Source: Thalassotalea sediminis (GTDB lineage: Bacteria; Pseudomonadota; Gammaproteobacteria; Enterobacterales; Alteromonadaceae). Taken from it: DNA of 64,000 nt. Location of the stretch: contig NZ_AP027361.1 of assembly GCF_030295915.1 (NCBI RefSeq), positions 1,984,001 through 2,048,000 on the forward strand, read 5' to 3'. Within the stretch, counting starts at the first letter, position 1. Each line of letters begins with the position of its first letter. This document shows, one piece after another, positions 8,913 through 18,832 of this stretch. Both the position numbers and the translations under genes were made by a program. The notes beneath the pieces are model-generated. The model was not told the DNA's origin, did no database searches, and was given only the letters and a program-made list of their open reading frames with translations.

Positions 8913-9110
8913 TTATACTTTGATATTAATGTTATTACCACTATTACCTACAGGTGTTTGCGTATTAATACTAGCAGACTCAATTAACTTTAACGCCATT
9001 TGACCTTCTAGTTCTTGTTGGTTATTCGCTTTTTTTGCGACCAATACGCCTCCACCTTTAGTGGTATTGGTTTGTACTGAATCAACATTATCTGAAATTG
9101 TGATAGACAT
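8913..9110 (-). CDS. Small protein, possibly YjfB-like putative motility protein
   Basis: A 65 aa soluble protein beginning MSITISDNVDSVQ, with a helical core EGQMALKLIESAS and a terminal GNNINIKV. The end resembles the small YjfB-like putative motility family (PF14070), whose function is unknown; the match is from memory and weak. AGAGG lies 5 nt before the ATG. Its stop is 3 nt from the tusE stop on the opposite strand, with no terminator between them. Confidence 0.55.
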   Translation of the reverse strand: MSITISDNVDSVQTNTTKGGGVLVAKKANNQQELEGQMALKLIESASINTQTPVGNSGNNINIKV

Positions 9111-9180
9111 AAAACCTCTCTATTAAGTACTACGTTTTATTACCTGTTACTGTATCGACTGTAGCGCAAAATTCTTAAAT

Positions 9181-9207
9181 AAAAAAGGCGCCTAAGCGCC
9201 TTTTTTT
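9181..9207 (-). terminator. Rho-independent terminator after the long GAPDH gene
   Basis: AAAAAAGGCGC and GCGCCTTTTTTT flank a short loop at 9181-9207, 20 bp beyond the minus-strand GAPDH stop. It is symmetric, so it could also act on plus-strand read-through from the tus operon. Confidence 0.85.
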
Positions 9208-9226
9208 AATACTGTTTACGTATCAA

Positions 9227-10675
9227 TTATTTAGTCGGTAATGTAGGCACATTAATACCTGCCATTTCGTGCATTACTCGCACTACCTGGCAACTATAAC
9301 CAAATTCATTATCATACCAAACATAAAGTACTGCTCTATCATCTTCCACAATCGTTGCTTGAGAATCTACAACACCTGCATATCTTGAACCGACTAAATC
9401 AGTTGAAACAATTTCTGTAGAAGCTGTGTAATCAACTTGGTTTTGTAAATCAGAATTCAACGAAATATTGCGTAAATAGTCATTTAATTCTGCAGTCGTT
9501 GTCGCTTCTTTAAGGTTTAAGTTCATTATCGCCATTGATACATTAGGCGTAGGTACTCGAATTGCGTTACCTGTTAACAAACCTTTTAGCTCTGGTAGTG
9601 CTTTAGCAACAGCTTTAGCAGCACCTGTAGAGGTAATTACCATGTTTAATGGCGCACTGCGACCACGACGCGGCGATTTGTGGTAGTTATCAATAAGGTT
9701 TTGATCATTGGTATAAGAATGCACTGTTTCAACGTGACCATTTTTAATACCAAAGCGGTCATTTAACGCTTTTAATACAGGAGTAATAGCATTCGTTGTA
9801 CAGCTTGCTGCTGATATAATAGTATCTTCTGGTAAAATCATTTTATGATTTACACCATAAACAACATTTTTGATATCACCTTTTGCTGGTGCAGTTAATA
9901 GCACCTTTGCAACACCGTTTGATTGTAAGTGTTGTCCTAATCCTTCCTCATCGCTCCAGATACCTGTGTTATCGACTACAAGTGCATTGTTGATACCATA
10001 TTGTGTATAGTCGATGTCTGAAGGAGACTTAGCGTAAATAATCTGAATAAATGCACCGTTTGCTTTTATTACATTATGTTCTTCGTCAATTGTAATGCTG
10101 CCATTGAAAGCACCGTGTACCGAATCGCGTCGAAGTAAACTAGCACGTTTAGCTAAATCGCCATCTTTACCTGGGCGAATCACGATTGCACGCAATCTTA
10201 ACTTAGAACTTGGACCTGTGCGTTCGATAAGTAAACGCGCTAATAAACGCCCTATTCTACCAAAACCATAAAGTACAACATCTTGCGCATCTTCTTCTTG
10301 TACATTTTTACCAATCTCGGTAAGTTCTTTTTCTAAAAATTGTTCAATTGAAAGACCATTAGCTTCGCCTTTAAAAAGGTAACGATAAGCAAGTTTACCA
10401 ACATCAATGCGAGCAGGCGCTAATGACATTTTTGTAAGTGCTTCAATGAAAGGAAAGCTTTCACGAAGTCTTAGCTTACTTTCTTCGTGCAGCGCAACTG
10501 ATTTATGTGCTTTAATAATATCGATTGCTGATGCATTTACTAAAGGACGGCCATAAACCGTAATTTCAATGCCTTTATTGCGAAATAATTGGCCAATAAT
10601 TGGCTGCATGTTTTCCGCGAAAGTTTGGCGTTCTAACCAGCTTGTTTGGTATTGTTCCTCTAAATGAGAAGTCAT
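9227..10675 (-). CDS. Long-form glyceraldehyde-3-phosphate dehydrogenase
   Basis: A 482 aa GAPDH with an N-terminal extension of about 130 residues before the Rossmann motif GFGRIGR (137-143). The catalytic cysteine is C292 in SAASCTTN, and the C-terminal WYDNEFGYSCQV motif is present. This long form is common in Vibrio, Shewanella and relatives next to a classical GapA. Whether it works in gluconeogenesis or with another cofactor is not visible here. An inverted repeat (10712-10731) lies upstream. Confidence 0.92.
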   Translation of the reverse strand: MTSHLEEQYQTSWLERQTFAENMQPIIGQLFRNKGIEITVYGRPLVNASAIDIIKAHKSVALHEESKLRLRESFPFIEALTKMSLAPARIDVGKLAYRYLFKGEANGLSIEQFLEKELTEIGKNVQEEDAQDVVLYGFGRIGRLLARLLIERTGPSSKLRLRAIVIRPGKDGDLAKRASLLRRDSVHGAFNGSITIDEEHNVIKANGAFIQIIYAKSPSDIDYTQYGINNALVVDNTGIWSDEEGLGQHLQSNGVAKVLLTAPAKGDIKNVVYGVNHKMILPEDTIISAASCTTNAITPVLKALNDRFGIKNGHVETVHSYTNDQNLIDNYHKSPRRGRSAPLNMVITSTGAAKAVAKALPELKGLLTGNAIRVPTPNVSMAIMNLNLKEATTTAELNDYLRNISLNSDLQNQVDYTASTEIVSTDLVGSRYAGVVDSQATIVEDDRAVLYVWYDNEFGYSCQVVRVMHEMAGINVPTLPTK

Positions 10676-10711
10676 TGCTTAAACCTTTTTATTTCAGTCA
10701 ATTGAACCAGG

Positions 10712-10731
10712 TACTATTATTAATTATAGTA
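10712..10731. promoter_or_regulatory. Inverted repeat upstream of the long GAPDH gene
   Basis: TACTAT and ATAGTA flank 8 bp, about 36 bp before the GAPDH start. It could be an operator in this divergent promoter region, but AT-rich symmetry of this size can occur by chance. Confidence 0.25.
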
Positions 10732-10829
10732 ATTATTAACAATAGTGAATTGCGGCGCGTATTGTAATCGAATATGAAAGTTTTCGCCACAGACTACACA
10801 ATATTTATCATTAAATGATAGGATTTAAA

Positions 10830-11636
10830 ATGATATTCCGTTACCTTACTGTTTTTACAGTGCTTTTCCTTATAACTTCTTGTGATTCTGGAACGAACTT
10901 TGCGGCATTATGTAAAGATAACCCTGAAATTTGTCAAGAATTCACAGAAGATTCTTGGTGTAAACGGGAAAGAATTGCCGTAGGTATTGCCAATGTTGAT
11001 GCCAAGCTTTCACCTGCTGATGACCTACCTAAATTTCATCAACTTATTGCATATGAAGGTTATGAAAAATGTATTTCTCATGCCTCAAAAATAGAGCATA
11101 TAAAGTTAAAAGAAAAAAAGACTAGGCGCATTAACAATATGATGCATGCGCGCGCGCGAATTGACGAGATATCAGAACAAACAAAAAATTCAAACCATCC
11201 TCGCCTACTCTATTACCATTGGACTCGGCACCTCGATGAAAGAGCACTAGAAAAGTTTCTTTCTTTAGAGGGCACAAAAGAAATGGAGACTTCAGAATCT
11301 CTATATGAATTAGCCACTTATTATATAAAGCGAGACCCTGCTAAAACCTTACAACTACTCTTTCATTCGTTAGAGGTCTTGGACAGTAGTGAAGATATTA
11401 ACGATGAAGTGTTTAAATCATTGTCATCTATTTTTGCAAAACGTAATGAGCCTAAACAAGCCTATATTTGGTTAAAAGTGTTGAGCTTATATGACCCTGA
11501 AGATCCAGTACTAGCCCATAATGCGCTAGAGAATTACATTGCAACACACAAATTAGATTATGAATTTTTAGATCAAGTAGCAGAAGCTACGCTTAATAAA
11601 ATAGAATCGCTAGAGTTCAAAAAACCAAAATTTTAA
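10830..11636 (+). CDS. DUF2989 lipoprotein
   Basis: A 268 aa protein with a lipoprotein signal, FLITSC, placing the lipidated cysteine at residue 18 of the chosen start. The mature part has early cysteines (ALCKDNPEICQEF) and a helical, TPR-like C-terminal half. It matches the DUF2989 family of Alteromonadales, function unknown. I chose ATG at 10830 because GGA lies about 8 nt upstream and the signal peptide then has normal length; an in-frame ATG at 10815 adds five residues. It is convergent with msrB, with 6 bp between the stops. Confidence 0.85.
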   Translation: MIFRYLTVFTVLFLITSCDSGTNFAALCKDNPEICQEFTEDSWCKRERIAVGIANVDAKLSPADDLPKFHQLIAYEGYEKCISHASKIEHIKLKEKKTRRINNMMHARARIDEISEQTKNSNHPRLLYYHWTRHLDERALEKFLSLEGTKEMETSESLYELATYYIKRDPAKTLQLLFHSLEVLDSSEDINDEVFKSLSSIFAKRNEPKQAYIWLKVLSLYDPEDPVLAHNALENYIATHKLDYEFLDQVAEATLNKIESLEFKKPKF

Positions 11637-11642
11637 TATTGA

Positions 11643-12023
11643 TTATGAAGATGGTTCGAAATTTAAGCTCAACGAATTTACACAATACCTTTTACCTGTT
11701 GGCTCAGGGCCATCATCAAATACATGGCCTAAATGGGATTGACAGTGACTACATTGAATTTCTGTTCTGATCATATGATGAGAATGATCAGGTAAATAAC
11801 TTACCTGATCATTAATACTTTGATAAAAGCTTGGCCAACCACAACCGGCACTAAATTTTGTATTTGACTCAAATAATGGTTGGCTACAGCATGCACAACA
11901 ATACACACCCTGTTGCCAATGATCATTATATTTTCCTGAAAAAGGCACCTCTGTTGCCCCTTGACGACATACTTGATAAGCCTCTGGCGATAGCTGTTTT
12001 TTATAGTCGTCATCAGATTTCAT
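11643..12023 (-). CDS. msrB: Peptide-methionine (R)-S-oxide reductase MsrB
   Basis: A 126 aa enzyme that reduces methionine-R-sulfoxide in proteins. Structural zinc cysteines are C43 and C46 (YCCACC) and C91 and C94 (CSHC). The catalytic cysteine is C114 in RYCVNS and a likely resolving cysteine is C61 in SAGCGWPSF. It starts 1 nt after the gnd stop, so the two are almost certainly cotranscribed, which links repair of oxidised protein with an NADPH-producing enzyme. Confidence 0.96.
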   Translation of the reverse strand: MKSDDDYKKQLSPEAYQVCRQGATEVPFSGKYNDHWQQGVYCCACCSQPLFESNTKFSAGCGWPSFYQSINDQVSYLPDHSHHMIRTEIQCSHCQSHLGHVFDDGPEPTGKRYCVNSLSLNFEPSS

Positions 12024-12024
12024 A

Positions 12025-13545
12025 TTAGATTTTTACCATTTCTTTATTATTACTCGACCACTGAACATGATATTTTTTGCCTTTCGGCTTATCAACACGT
12101 TCAAAAGTGTGCGCACCAAAGTAATCTCGTTGCCCTTGTAAAAGGTTAGCAGGTAATACACCTGAGCGCATTGAGTCATAATAAGAAAGTGCTGAAGACA
12201 AAGCACCTGCAGGAATTCCCATTAACGTAATATTGGCTATCGCTCTGCGCCATGTTTGCTGATTGTCATTGAGCTGTTTAGCAAAAAACTCATCTAAAAG
12301 TAAGTTTTCTAAATCATCATGTCGTTCGAATGCATCGGTAATTGATTGTAAAAATACAGCTCTTATTATACAGCCAGCTCGCCAAATTTTAGCAATACTG
12401 GCAAAGTCTAGTTTCCAACCATGTTCTTTTTCCGCAAGTTTCATTAATTGAAACCCTTGAGCGTATGCACAAATTTTTGCACAGTAAATTGCGTCATGTA
12501 GCTCATTAATGAAGGTTGCTTTTTCTTCTTCTGTAAAGCTTTGCTGCGCAGGACCAGTTAATAGCTCATCAGCCTGTTCGCGTAATGCCTTAAATGAAGA
12601 AATTGATCGTGCATATACTGCTTGAGAAATTGTTGGAGCAGGCGCGCCTACTTCTAAGCTACTCACGGCGGTCCAAAGACCTGTTCCTTTTTGCCCTGCC
12701 TTATCTAAAATCAGATCAACTAATGGTTTTCCTTCTTCTTTATGGCGTAAAACTTCAACAGAAATTTCCATTAAGTAGCTATCTAAAGGACCTTTGTTCC
12801 ATTGGTCAAAAATATCAGCGATTTCATCCGTAGATAGCGATAATCCAGAACGCAGTACATGGTATGCTTCACAGATTATCTGCATATCAGCATATTCAAT
12901 ACCATTGTGTACCATCTTTACATAATGGCCTGCTCCTGCAGGACCAATATAAGCAGTACATGGGTCGCCGGAATCTACAACTTGGCCAGGCTTAGTTCTT
13001 TCTAATGGTTTACCTGTTTTAGGATCCACTTTAGCGGCAATTGCTTCCCAAATAGGTTTTATACGCGTCCAAGCATAAGGTGAGCCACTAGGCATTAATG
13101 AAGGACCAAATCTAGCACCCTCTTCGCCACCGGACACTGCAGACGAAAATAAAATAAAATTGCTTTTGTATTTTTCTTCTCGAGCAACAGTATCGACCCA
13201 CAAGCTGTTACCTGTGTCTATAACAATATCATCTGGCTGAATACCAGCACCAATTAAGCTTTCAGATACTTGGTCAACTGGTTCACCGGCAGGCACTGAT
13301 AATACAATTAAATGTGGGGCTTTAAGCTTTGACAGTAATTCAGTATATGAAAAACAACCAATAACTCGTTCAAGGTCTGAGGTATTTTCTTCTTTATCTA
13401 GCGCGATAGCTTCCTTTACCTTTTCATGGTCTAGGTCAAATGCGGCAATGGTGTAACCATTATCGGCAAGATTTAACACTAAGTTTTTGCCCATTACGCC
13501 GAGTCCGATAAATCCTATATCGCAAAGTTGTTGTTCTTGTGTCAT
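12025..13545 (-). CDS. gnd: 6-phosphogluconate dehydrogenase, decarboxylating
   Basis: A 506 aa oxidative pentose phosphate enzyme that converts 6-phosphogluconate to ribulose 5-phosphate, CO2 and NADPH. The N-terminal GFIGLGVMGKNLVLNLA is the dinucleotide fold, and GHYVKMVHNGIEYADMQ holds the catalytic lysine and histidine. It is longer than the 468 aa E. coli enzyme. GGAAAT precedes the start. It lies upstream of msrB in the same transcript and divergent from gapA. Confidence 0.96.
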   Translation of the reverse strand: MTQEQQLCDIGFIGLGVMGKNLVLNLADNGYTIAAFDLDHEKVKEAIALDKEENTSDLERVIGCFSYTELLSKLKAPHLIVLSVPAGEPVDQVSESLIGAGIQPDDIVIDTGNSLWVDTVAREEKYKSNFILFSSAVSGGEEGARFGPSLMPSGSPYAWTRIKPIWEAIAAKVDPKTGKPLERTKPGQVVDSGDPCTAYIGPAGAGHYVKMVHNGIEYADMQIICEAYHVLRSGLSLSTDEIADIFDQWNKGPLDSYLMEISVEVLRHKEEGKPLVDLILDKAGQKGTGLWTAVSSLEVGAPAPTISQAVYARSISSFKALREQADELLTGPAQQSFTEEEKATFINELHDAIYCAKICAYAQGFQLMKLAEKEHGWKLDFASIAKIWRAGCIIRAVFLQSITDAFERHDDLENLLLDEFFAKQLNDNQQTWRRAIANITLMGIPAGALSSALSYYDSMRSGVLPANLLQGQRDYFGAHTFERVDKPKGKKYHVQWSSNNKEMVKI

Positions 13546-13705
13546 GTAATTTCCAGAGGGTCGCTAATATAAATTCAAGAATAGTTATATTTTTTAACTT
13601 TGCAGTATATTTTATCACGGTACTTTTAATAGTTCCTAGCCAAATTATCGATATTTTTTAAAAATGTAGTATTTTTTTATTTAGCTGTAATTAAATTCAC
13701 GTTAA

Positions 13706-14794
<1,089 letters not shown>

Positions 14795-14851
14795 ATCTGA
14801 CTGATCCCCATAAGGCGGTAATTAAGTTGCCGCTTTACATTTAAAATGATG

Positions 14852-14882
14852 AAAAAAAACGCCACATTAAGTGGCGTTTTTT
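14852..14882. terminator. Bidirectional terminator between gapA and the DUF3466 gene
   Basis: A-run, ACGCCAC, loop ATTAA, GTGGCGT and T-run. It is positioned to end the convergent transcripts of gapA and the minus-strand DUF3466 gene. Confidence 0.9.
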
Positions 14883-14906
14883 ATAGCGATTAAAAAAGTT
14901 GTGTGA

Positions 14907-16655
14907 CTAACTTTTAGTAAACCGTCTTGCAAAGCCGAATAAACTTAGCAACATTAAACTAAATAAACCAGTAGATGCCCCTTTACGCTCAACATCTTCA
15001 ATAACCTTTGCACAGTCTTCAACTTCGCCAGACACTGGTTGTAGCTTAATAGCGCGTATAACGTCTTCCATCAAGGCATTACCATTGTCGTCATACATAA
15101 TGTCACCTTTTGCATCTCGACGCTCTACTCTGATCACAGCAGAGCCAGATATTTCGTTATTTTCGTTAATATCTCGTACTTCAATCACCGTATATGGTGA
15201 ATCACAAGGTAATAATTCATTTAAGTTGGTAAACGTATCAGTATTTATATCATACATAAAACCATGCGTACGACGTGGATTAGATGAACTGTCATTATGC
15301 GTTTCTATTTCACCTTGACCAACAATAATGCCGTGTTCATTGATAGCACGAGCAGAACTTGATGAACCAGTGAAAAAATCTTTTGGTAGTACCATTTGAG
15401 GATTTTCTTCATTGGTATCTACATAATAAAACTTCTTACGATAGGAACCATTACTTAATGTTGTTGCATGACCTACAGCAATACCCGCATCATTAATATC
15501 ATAAGCACGTGAATCAAAGTACTCTGTATGGTCTTCGGTAAAATCTTTAACTTCACCGTCTTTAAAAACTACAGCATATAAACTAGTACGCTCTAATTCA
15601 CTCGGATCCGTTTCCGTTTCATCTTGCCAACCGGTCGCATAACCAACAGCAACACCATTACTATTAACAGCCTGCGCAATACTAATATGTTGACGAGGAT
15701 CATCCGGATGAGGTGTTACTAAAAAGCCTAATGACTCTTTAGAAATCTCACCTTGAGCATCTAAATACCATTTAAATGCTTCATTGTTGTACATGCCGTT
15801 TGCACGTAATTGAACACATGCTTCAAACGGTAAGTCATCTAACACATCAGGATCACGACAACCACCGTCTTCACTTTCAATCACCTCTAAAACTTCTTCT
15901 ACAATGCTAGTACTTGCATAGCCAACAGCAATACCGTTGTCACTGATATCTAGAATAGCTGATTCACCACCGTAAGTCGCTTCAGGTGGAAAAATAGGGA
16001 TAATGGTTTCACCTGCATCTGGTGACATAAATGCTCGCGTGGTAAATTCACTTAACCAAACCGTTACTTCACTACCGTCAGCTTCCGTAAAAGGTACTGG
16101 TAAAAATGGCGCTGAGCCATTGCCGTATACCCAACCATCATCGGTAATACCATTGATATAATCAACCGTAGAACGTGTCAATGTTTCAGTGTCTTCGAAT
16201 GCAACATCAAACACAGTAAATTCTTCTGATTCTCCACCAACGTTTATCATTGCAACAATATCACCATATTTTTGATGGTATAAACTATTGTTTTGCACTT
16301 CTTTTAAATAATATTCAGCCCAAAACAAATCGTTTGCTGTTGGCGTTCCAGCGCGTAGCGCATCTTCATCTTCAATATCATTGATGCCGCTAACTAAATC
16401 ATGACTACGCTGAGCGTAGCGCACAATATTATCGTAATCATTTTCATCAAAATACTTAAATTGCACCGGAAAGTTGTACGCATCTGTACCTGATATGGCC
16501 ATTTGACCAAAATTATTTTCTTGTTGTGAATAAGTATATTTAAATTTATCAGCGGCCCCTTTATCAATAATTTTATAGGTAGCTGCTTGTGCTGATGTCA
16601 AGGCTAATGCACTGCCAATACTGAGTGTTAAGACCGATTTTACCAATATTTTCAT
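14907..16655 (-). CDS. DUF3466 exported protein with GlyGly-CTERM-like tail
   Basis: A 582 aa protein with a clear signal peptide (MKILVKSVLTLSIGSALALTSAQA). The body has several spaced repeats of the form DISDNGIAVGYA, NSNGVAVGYA, NDAGIAVGHA and NEHGIIVGQG, typical of DUF3466. The C-terminus, KGASTGLFSLMLLSLFGFARRF, is a hydrophobic helix followed by basic residues and resembles a GlyGly-CTERM sorting signal cut by rhombosortase. Function is unknown; a surface or secreted location is inferred. It follows uup after 24 nt on the same strand. Confidence 0.85.
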   Translation of the reverse strand: MKILVKSVLTLSIGSALALTSAQAATYKIIDKGAADKFKYTYSQQENNFGQMAISGTDAYNFPVQFKYFDENDYDNIVRYAQRSHDLVSGINDIEDEDALRAGTPTANDLFWAEYYLKEVQNNSLYHQKYGDIVAMINVGGESEEFTVFDVAFEDTETLTRSTVDYINGITDDGWVYGNGSAPFLPVPFTEADGSEVTVWLSEFTTRAFMSPDAGETIIPIFPPEATYGGESAILDISDNGIAVGYASTSIVEEVLEVIESEDGGCRDPDVLDDLPFEACVQLRANGMYNNEAFKWYLDAQGEISKESLGFLVTPHPDDPRQHISIAQAVNSNGVAVGYATGWQDETETDPSELERTSLYAVVFKDGEVKDFTEDHTEYFDSRAYDINDAGIAVGHATTLSNGSYRKKFYYVDTNEENPQMVLPKDFFTGSSSSARAINEHGIIVGQGEIETHNDSSSNPRRTHGFMYDINTDTFTNLNELLPCDSPYTVIEVRDINENNEISGSAVIRVERRDAKGDIMYDDNGNALMEDVIRAIKLQPVSGEVEDCAKVIEDVERKGASTGLFSLMLLSLFGFARRFTKS

Positions 16656-16679
16656 GTAACTACGTAACTCTTATGATTT

Positions 16680-18599
16680 CTATATTTCGTCTAGTTCTTG
16701 CCACCTAGCGTAGGCAACTTCGAGTTTCGACTCTTTTTCTTCTAGCTGGTTCAATGTTTTCTGCGTTTCATTTGGATCTTGTGTAAAAAATCCAGCGTCA
16801 TTAACCAGTTCTTGTAATGCTGCTATTTCTTGTTCAAGACTATCAATTAGGTCAGGTAAAGCCTCTAGCTCTCTTGAATCTTTATAAGATAGCTTTTTCT
16901 TGACGGGCTTTTCTTGAACCTTACCCTTCTTTGTCTCTTGTGTGTTGGCAGGTGTTTCTATTTTTTCTACTGCACTTGCGTGCGCCTTTCGTGACGCATC
17001 GACACGAGCAACATACTGCTCTACATCATCATAACCACCAACAATTTGTGTTATCTGGCCAGTACCGTCAAAATACAAACAAGTATCGACACAATTATCA
17101 ACAAAGTCGCGATCATGGCTGACTAAAATAACGGTTCCTGCGTAATTTGCAACGACTTCTTCTAATAATTCCAAAGTTTCTATATCTAGATCGTTTGTTG
17201 GTTCATCTAAGATAAGTAAATTACTTGGACGTAAGAACAGCCTTGCAAGTAATAGCCTGTTCTTTTCGCCACCTGAAAGTGCGCGTACAGGTGTTCTTGC
17301 TCTCTTTGGACTGAATAGAAAATCTTGCAAATAGCCTAATACATGACGCGTTCTACCATTAACGGTGACATCTTGCTTGCCGTCAGCAACTGTGTCTTGT
17401 ACCGTTTTATTTAGATCTAACGCTTCTCTATGCTGATCAAAATAGGCAATTTCCAAATTTACACCACTTCGCATTTTACCTTTGGTGGGGCTTAATTGTT
17501 CCATCAAACATTTAATTAAAGTTGATTTACCCGTACCATTTGCGCCAATTAACGCTAAACGATCACCACGAGAGATCAATAGATCCAAGTTTTTAATGAT
17601 AACATTATCATCAAAAGCAATTGTTAATTGGTTGGATTCGAAAACGAGCTTCCCTGAACGTTCACCCGTTGATATTTTCATATCACTTTGATGATTAAGT
17701 TCACGACGTTGTTTTCGTACTAAACGCAATTTTTCTAATGCCCTAACCCGGCCTTCATTGCGTGTTCTTCTTGCCTTTATACCTTGTCTAATCCAGGTTT
17801 CTTCTTCAGCTAATTTTTTATCAAATAACGCATTCTGCTGTGCTTCTACCTGTAAATCATGCTGTTTTTGCTCAACATATATATCATAGTTACCTGGATA
17901 GCTCGTTAATATACCTCTATCAAGATCGACGATACGCGTAGCAAGGCCACGGATAAAGGCTCTATCATGGCTGATAAAAACTATAGTACCTTTAAATTCC
18001 TTTAAAAATTGTTCGAGCCATAAGACACTATTTATATCTAAATGGTTAGTCGGTTCATCTAACAAAAGAATTTCTGGGTTCGATACTAATGCTCTAGCTA
18101 ATGCAAGTTTACGCAACCAACCACCAGACAATGCACTCACTTTACTTGCGGCATTCAATGATAACTTTGTTAATACCTGTTCGATACGTTGTTCATCTTG
18201 CCACGCATTAGCTTGCTCTAATGCCTGCTGCACAACAGACAACTTCTCTAAATTTTCTTCCGAAGGTGTTTGCTCAACCACTCCAATAAGGTTGTGGTAT
18301 TTTTGTATTAATACAGCATTTTCTGCAATACCTTGTGCAACATAGTCAAATACTGACATATCACACGATTCTGGAGGATCTTGCTCTAGCATTGAGACAC
18401 GAACATCATTAGAAATGACAAAATCGCCATCATCTAGCTGTTGTTTCTTATTCAGTATTTTTAATAAAGATGATTTACCGGCACCATTGCGTCCTACAAG
18501 GCATACGCGCTCACCTTGTTTTATACGTAACTCTGCTTTGTCGAGAATATGATCGGTACCAAAGGCTAATTCACCTTGTGTAATTCTTATTAATTCCAT
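16680..18599 (-). CDS. uup: ABC-F ATPase Uup
   Basis: A 639 aa soluble ABC-F protein with two nucleotide-binding domains. The Walker A motifs are GRNGAGKSS and GANGTGKST, the signatures LSGGWLRKLALARAL and LSGGEKNRLLLARLF, and LLLDEPTNHLDI and LILDEPTNDLDI are the Walker B regions. A charged linker lies between the domains and a C-terminal coiled coil ends the protein, which separates Uup from other ABC-F members. Uup acts with ribosomes and affects precise excision of transposons in E. coli. Its ATG shares one base with the stop of the upstream glutaredoxin-like gene. Confidence 0.95.
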   Translation of the reverse strand: MELIRITQGELAFGTDHILDKAELRIKQGERVCLVGRNGAGKSSLLKILNKKQQLDDGDFVISNDVRVSMLEQDPPESCDMSVFDYVAQGIAENAVLIQKYHNLIGVVEQTPSEENLEKLSVVQQALEQANAWQDEQRIEQVLTKLSLNAASKVSALSGGWLRKLALARALVSNPEILLLDEPTNHLDINSVLWLEQFLKEFKGTIVFISHDRAFIRGLATRIVDLDRGILTSYPGNYDIYVEQKQHDLQVEAQQNALFDKKLAEEETWIRQGIKARRTRNEGRVRALEKLRLVRKQRRELNHQSDMKISTGERSGKLVFESNQLTIAFDDNVIIKNLDLLISRGDRLALIGANGTGKSTLIKCLMEQLSPTKGKMRSGVNLEIAYFDQHREALDLNKTVQDTVADGKQDVTVNGRTRHVLGYLQDFLFSPKRARTPVRALSGGEKNRLLLARLFLRPSNLLILDEPTNDLDIETLELLEEVVANYAGTVILVSHDRDFVDNCVDTCLYFDGTGQITQIVGGYDDVEQYVARVDASRKAHASAVEKIETPANTQETKKGKVQEKPVKKKLSYKDSRELEALPDLIDSLEQEIAALQELVNDAGFFTQDPNETQKTLNQLEEKESKLEVAYARWQELDEI

Positions 18600-18832
18600 T
18601 AGACTACTAATTCATTTATTTGTTGTTCAGTAAATGGCCAAAAAAGCTTTTCACCACTTTTACAATGTTCTAATACAGGAATATGTACGCCATACTCTGC
18701 AACAAGTCGATCATCGTCAACGATATCAACTACCTTTAGCGCTTGCTCCTCAATTCGCGCCAAACACATCGATAATGCTTGTTCACAAAGGTGGCAGCCT
18801 TCGCTGCTATATAAATAGTATTCAATTGTCAT
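18599..18832 (-). CDS. Glutaredoxin-like protein (DUF836)
   Basis: A 77 aa thioredoxin-fold protein with CHLC at residues 13-16 (SSEGCHLCEQA), a VDIVDDD strand and the cis-proline region HIPVLEH. It matches the short glutaredoxin-like DUF836 family. It is sandwiched between rlmL and uup with one-base overlaps (TAATG) at both ends, which implies translational coupling. Its redox partner is not known. Confidence 0.9.
   Translation of the reverse strand: MTIEYYLYSSEGCHLCEQALSMCLARIEEQALKVVDIVDDDRLVAEYGVHIPVLEHCKSGEKLFWPFTEQQINELVV

Noticed and set aside
13686..13700. Second HexR site upstream of gapA
   Set aside because: TGTAATTAAATTCAC keeps one half-site but fails the last three positions of the palindrome.
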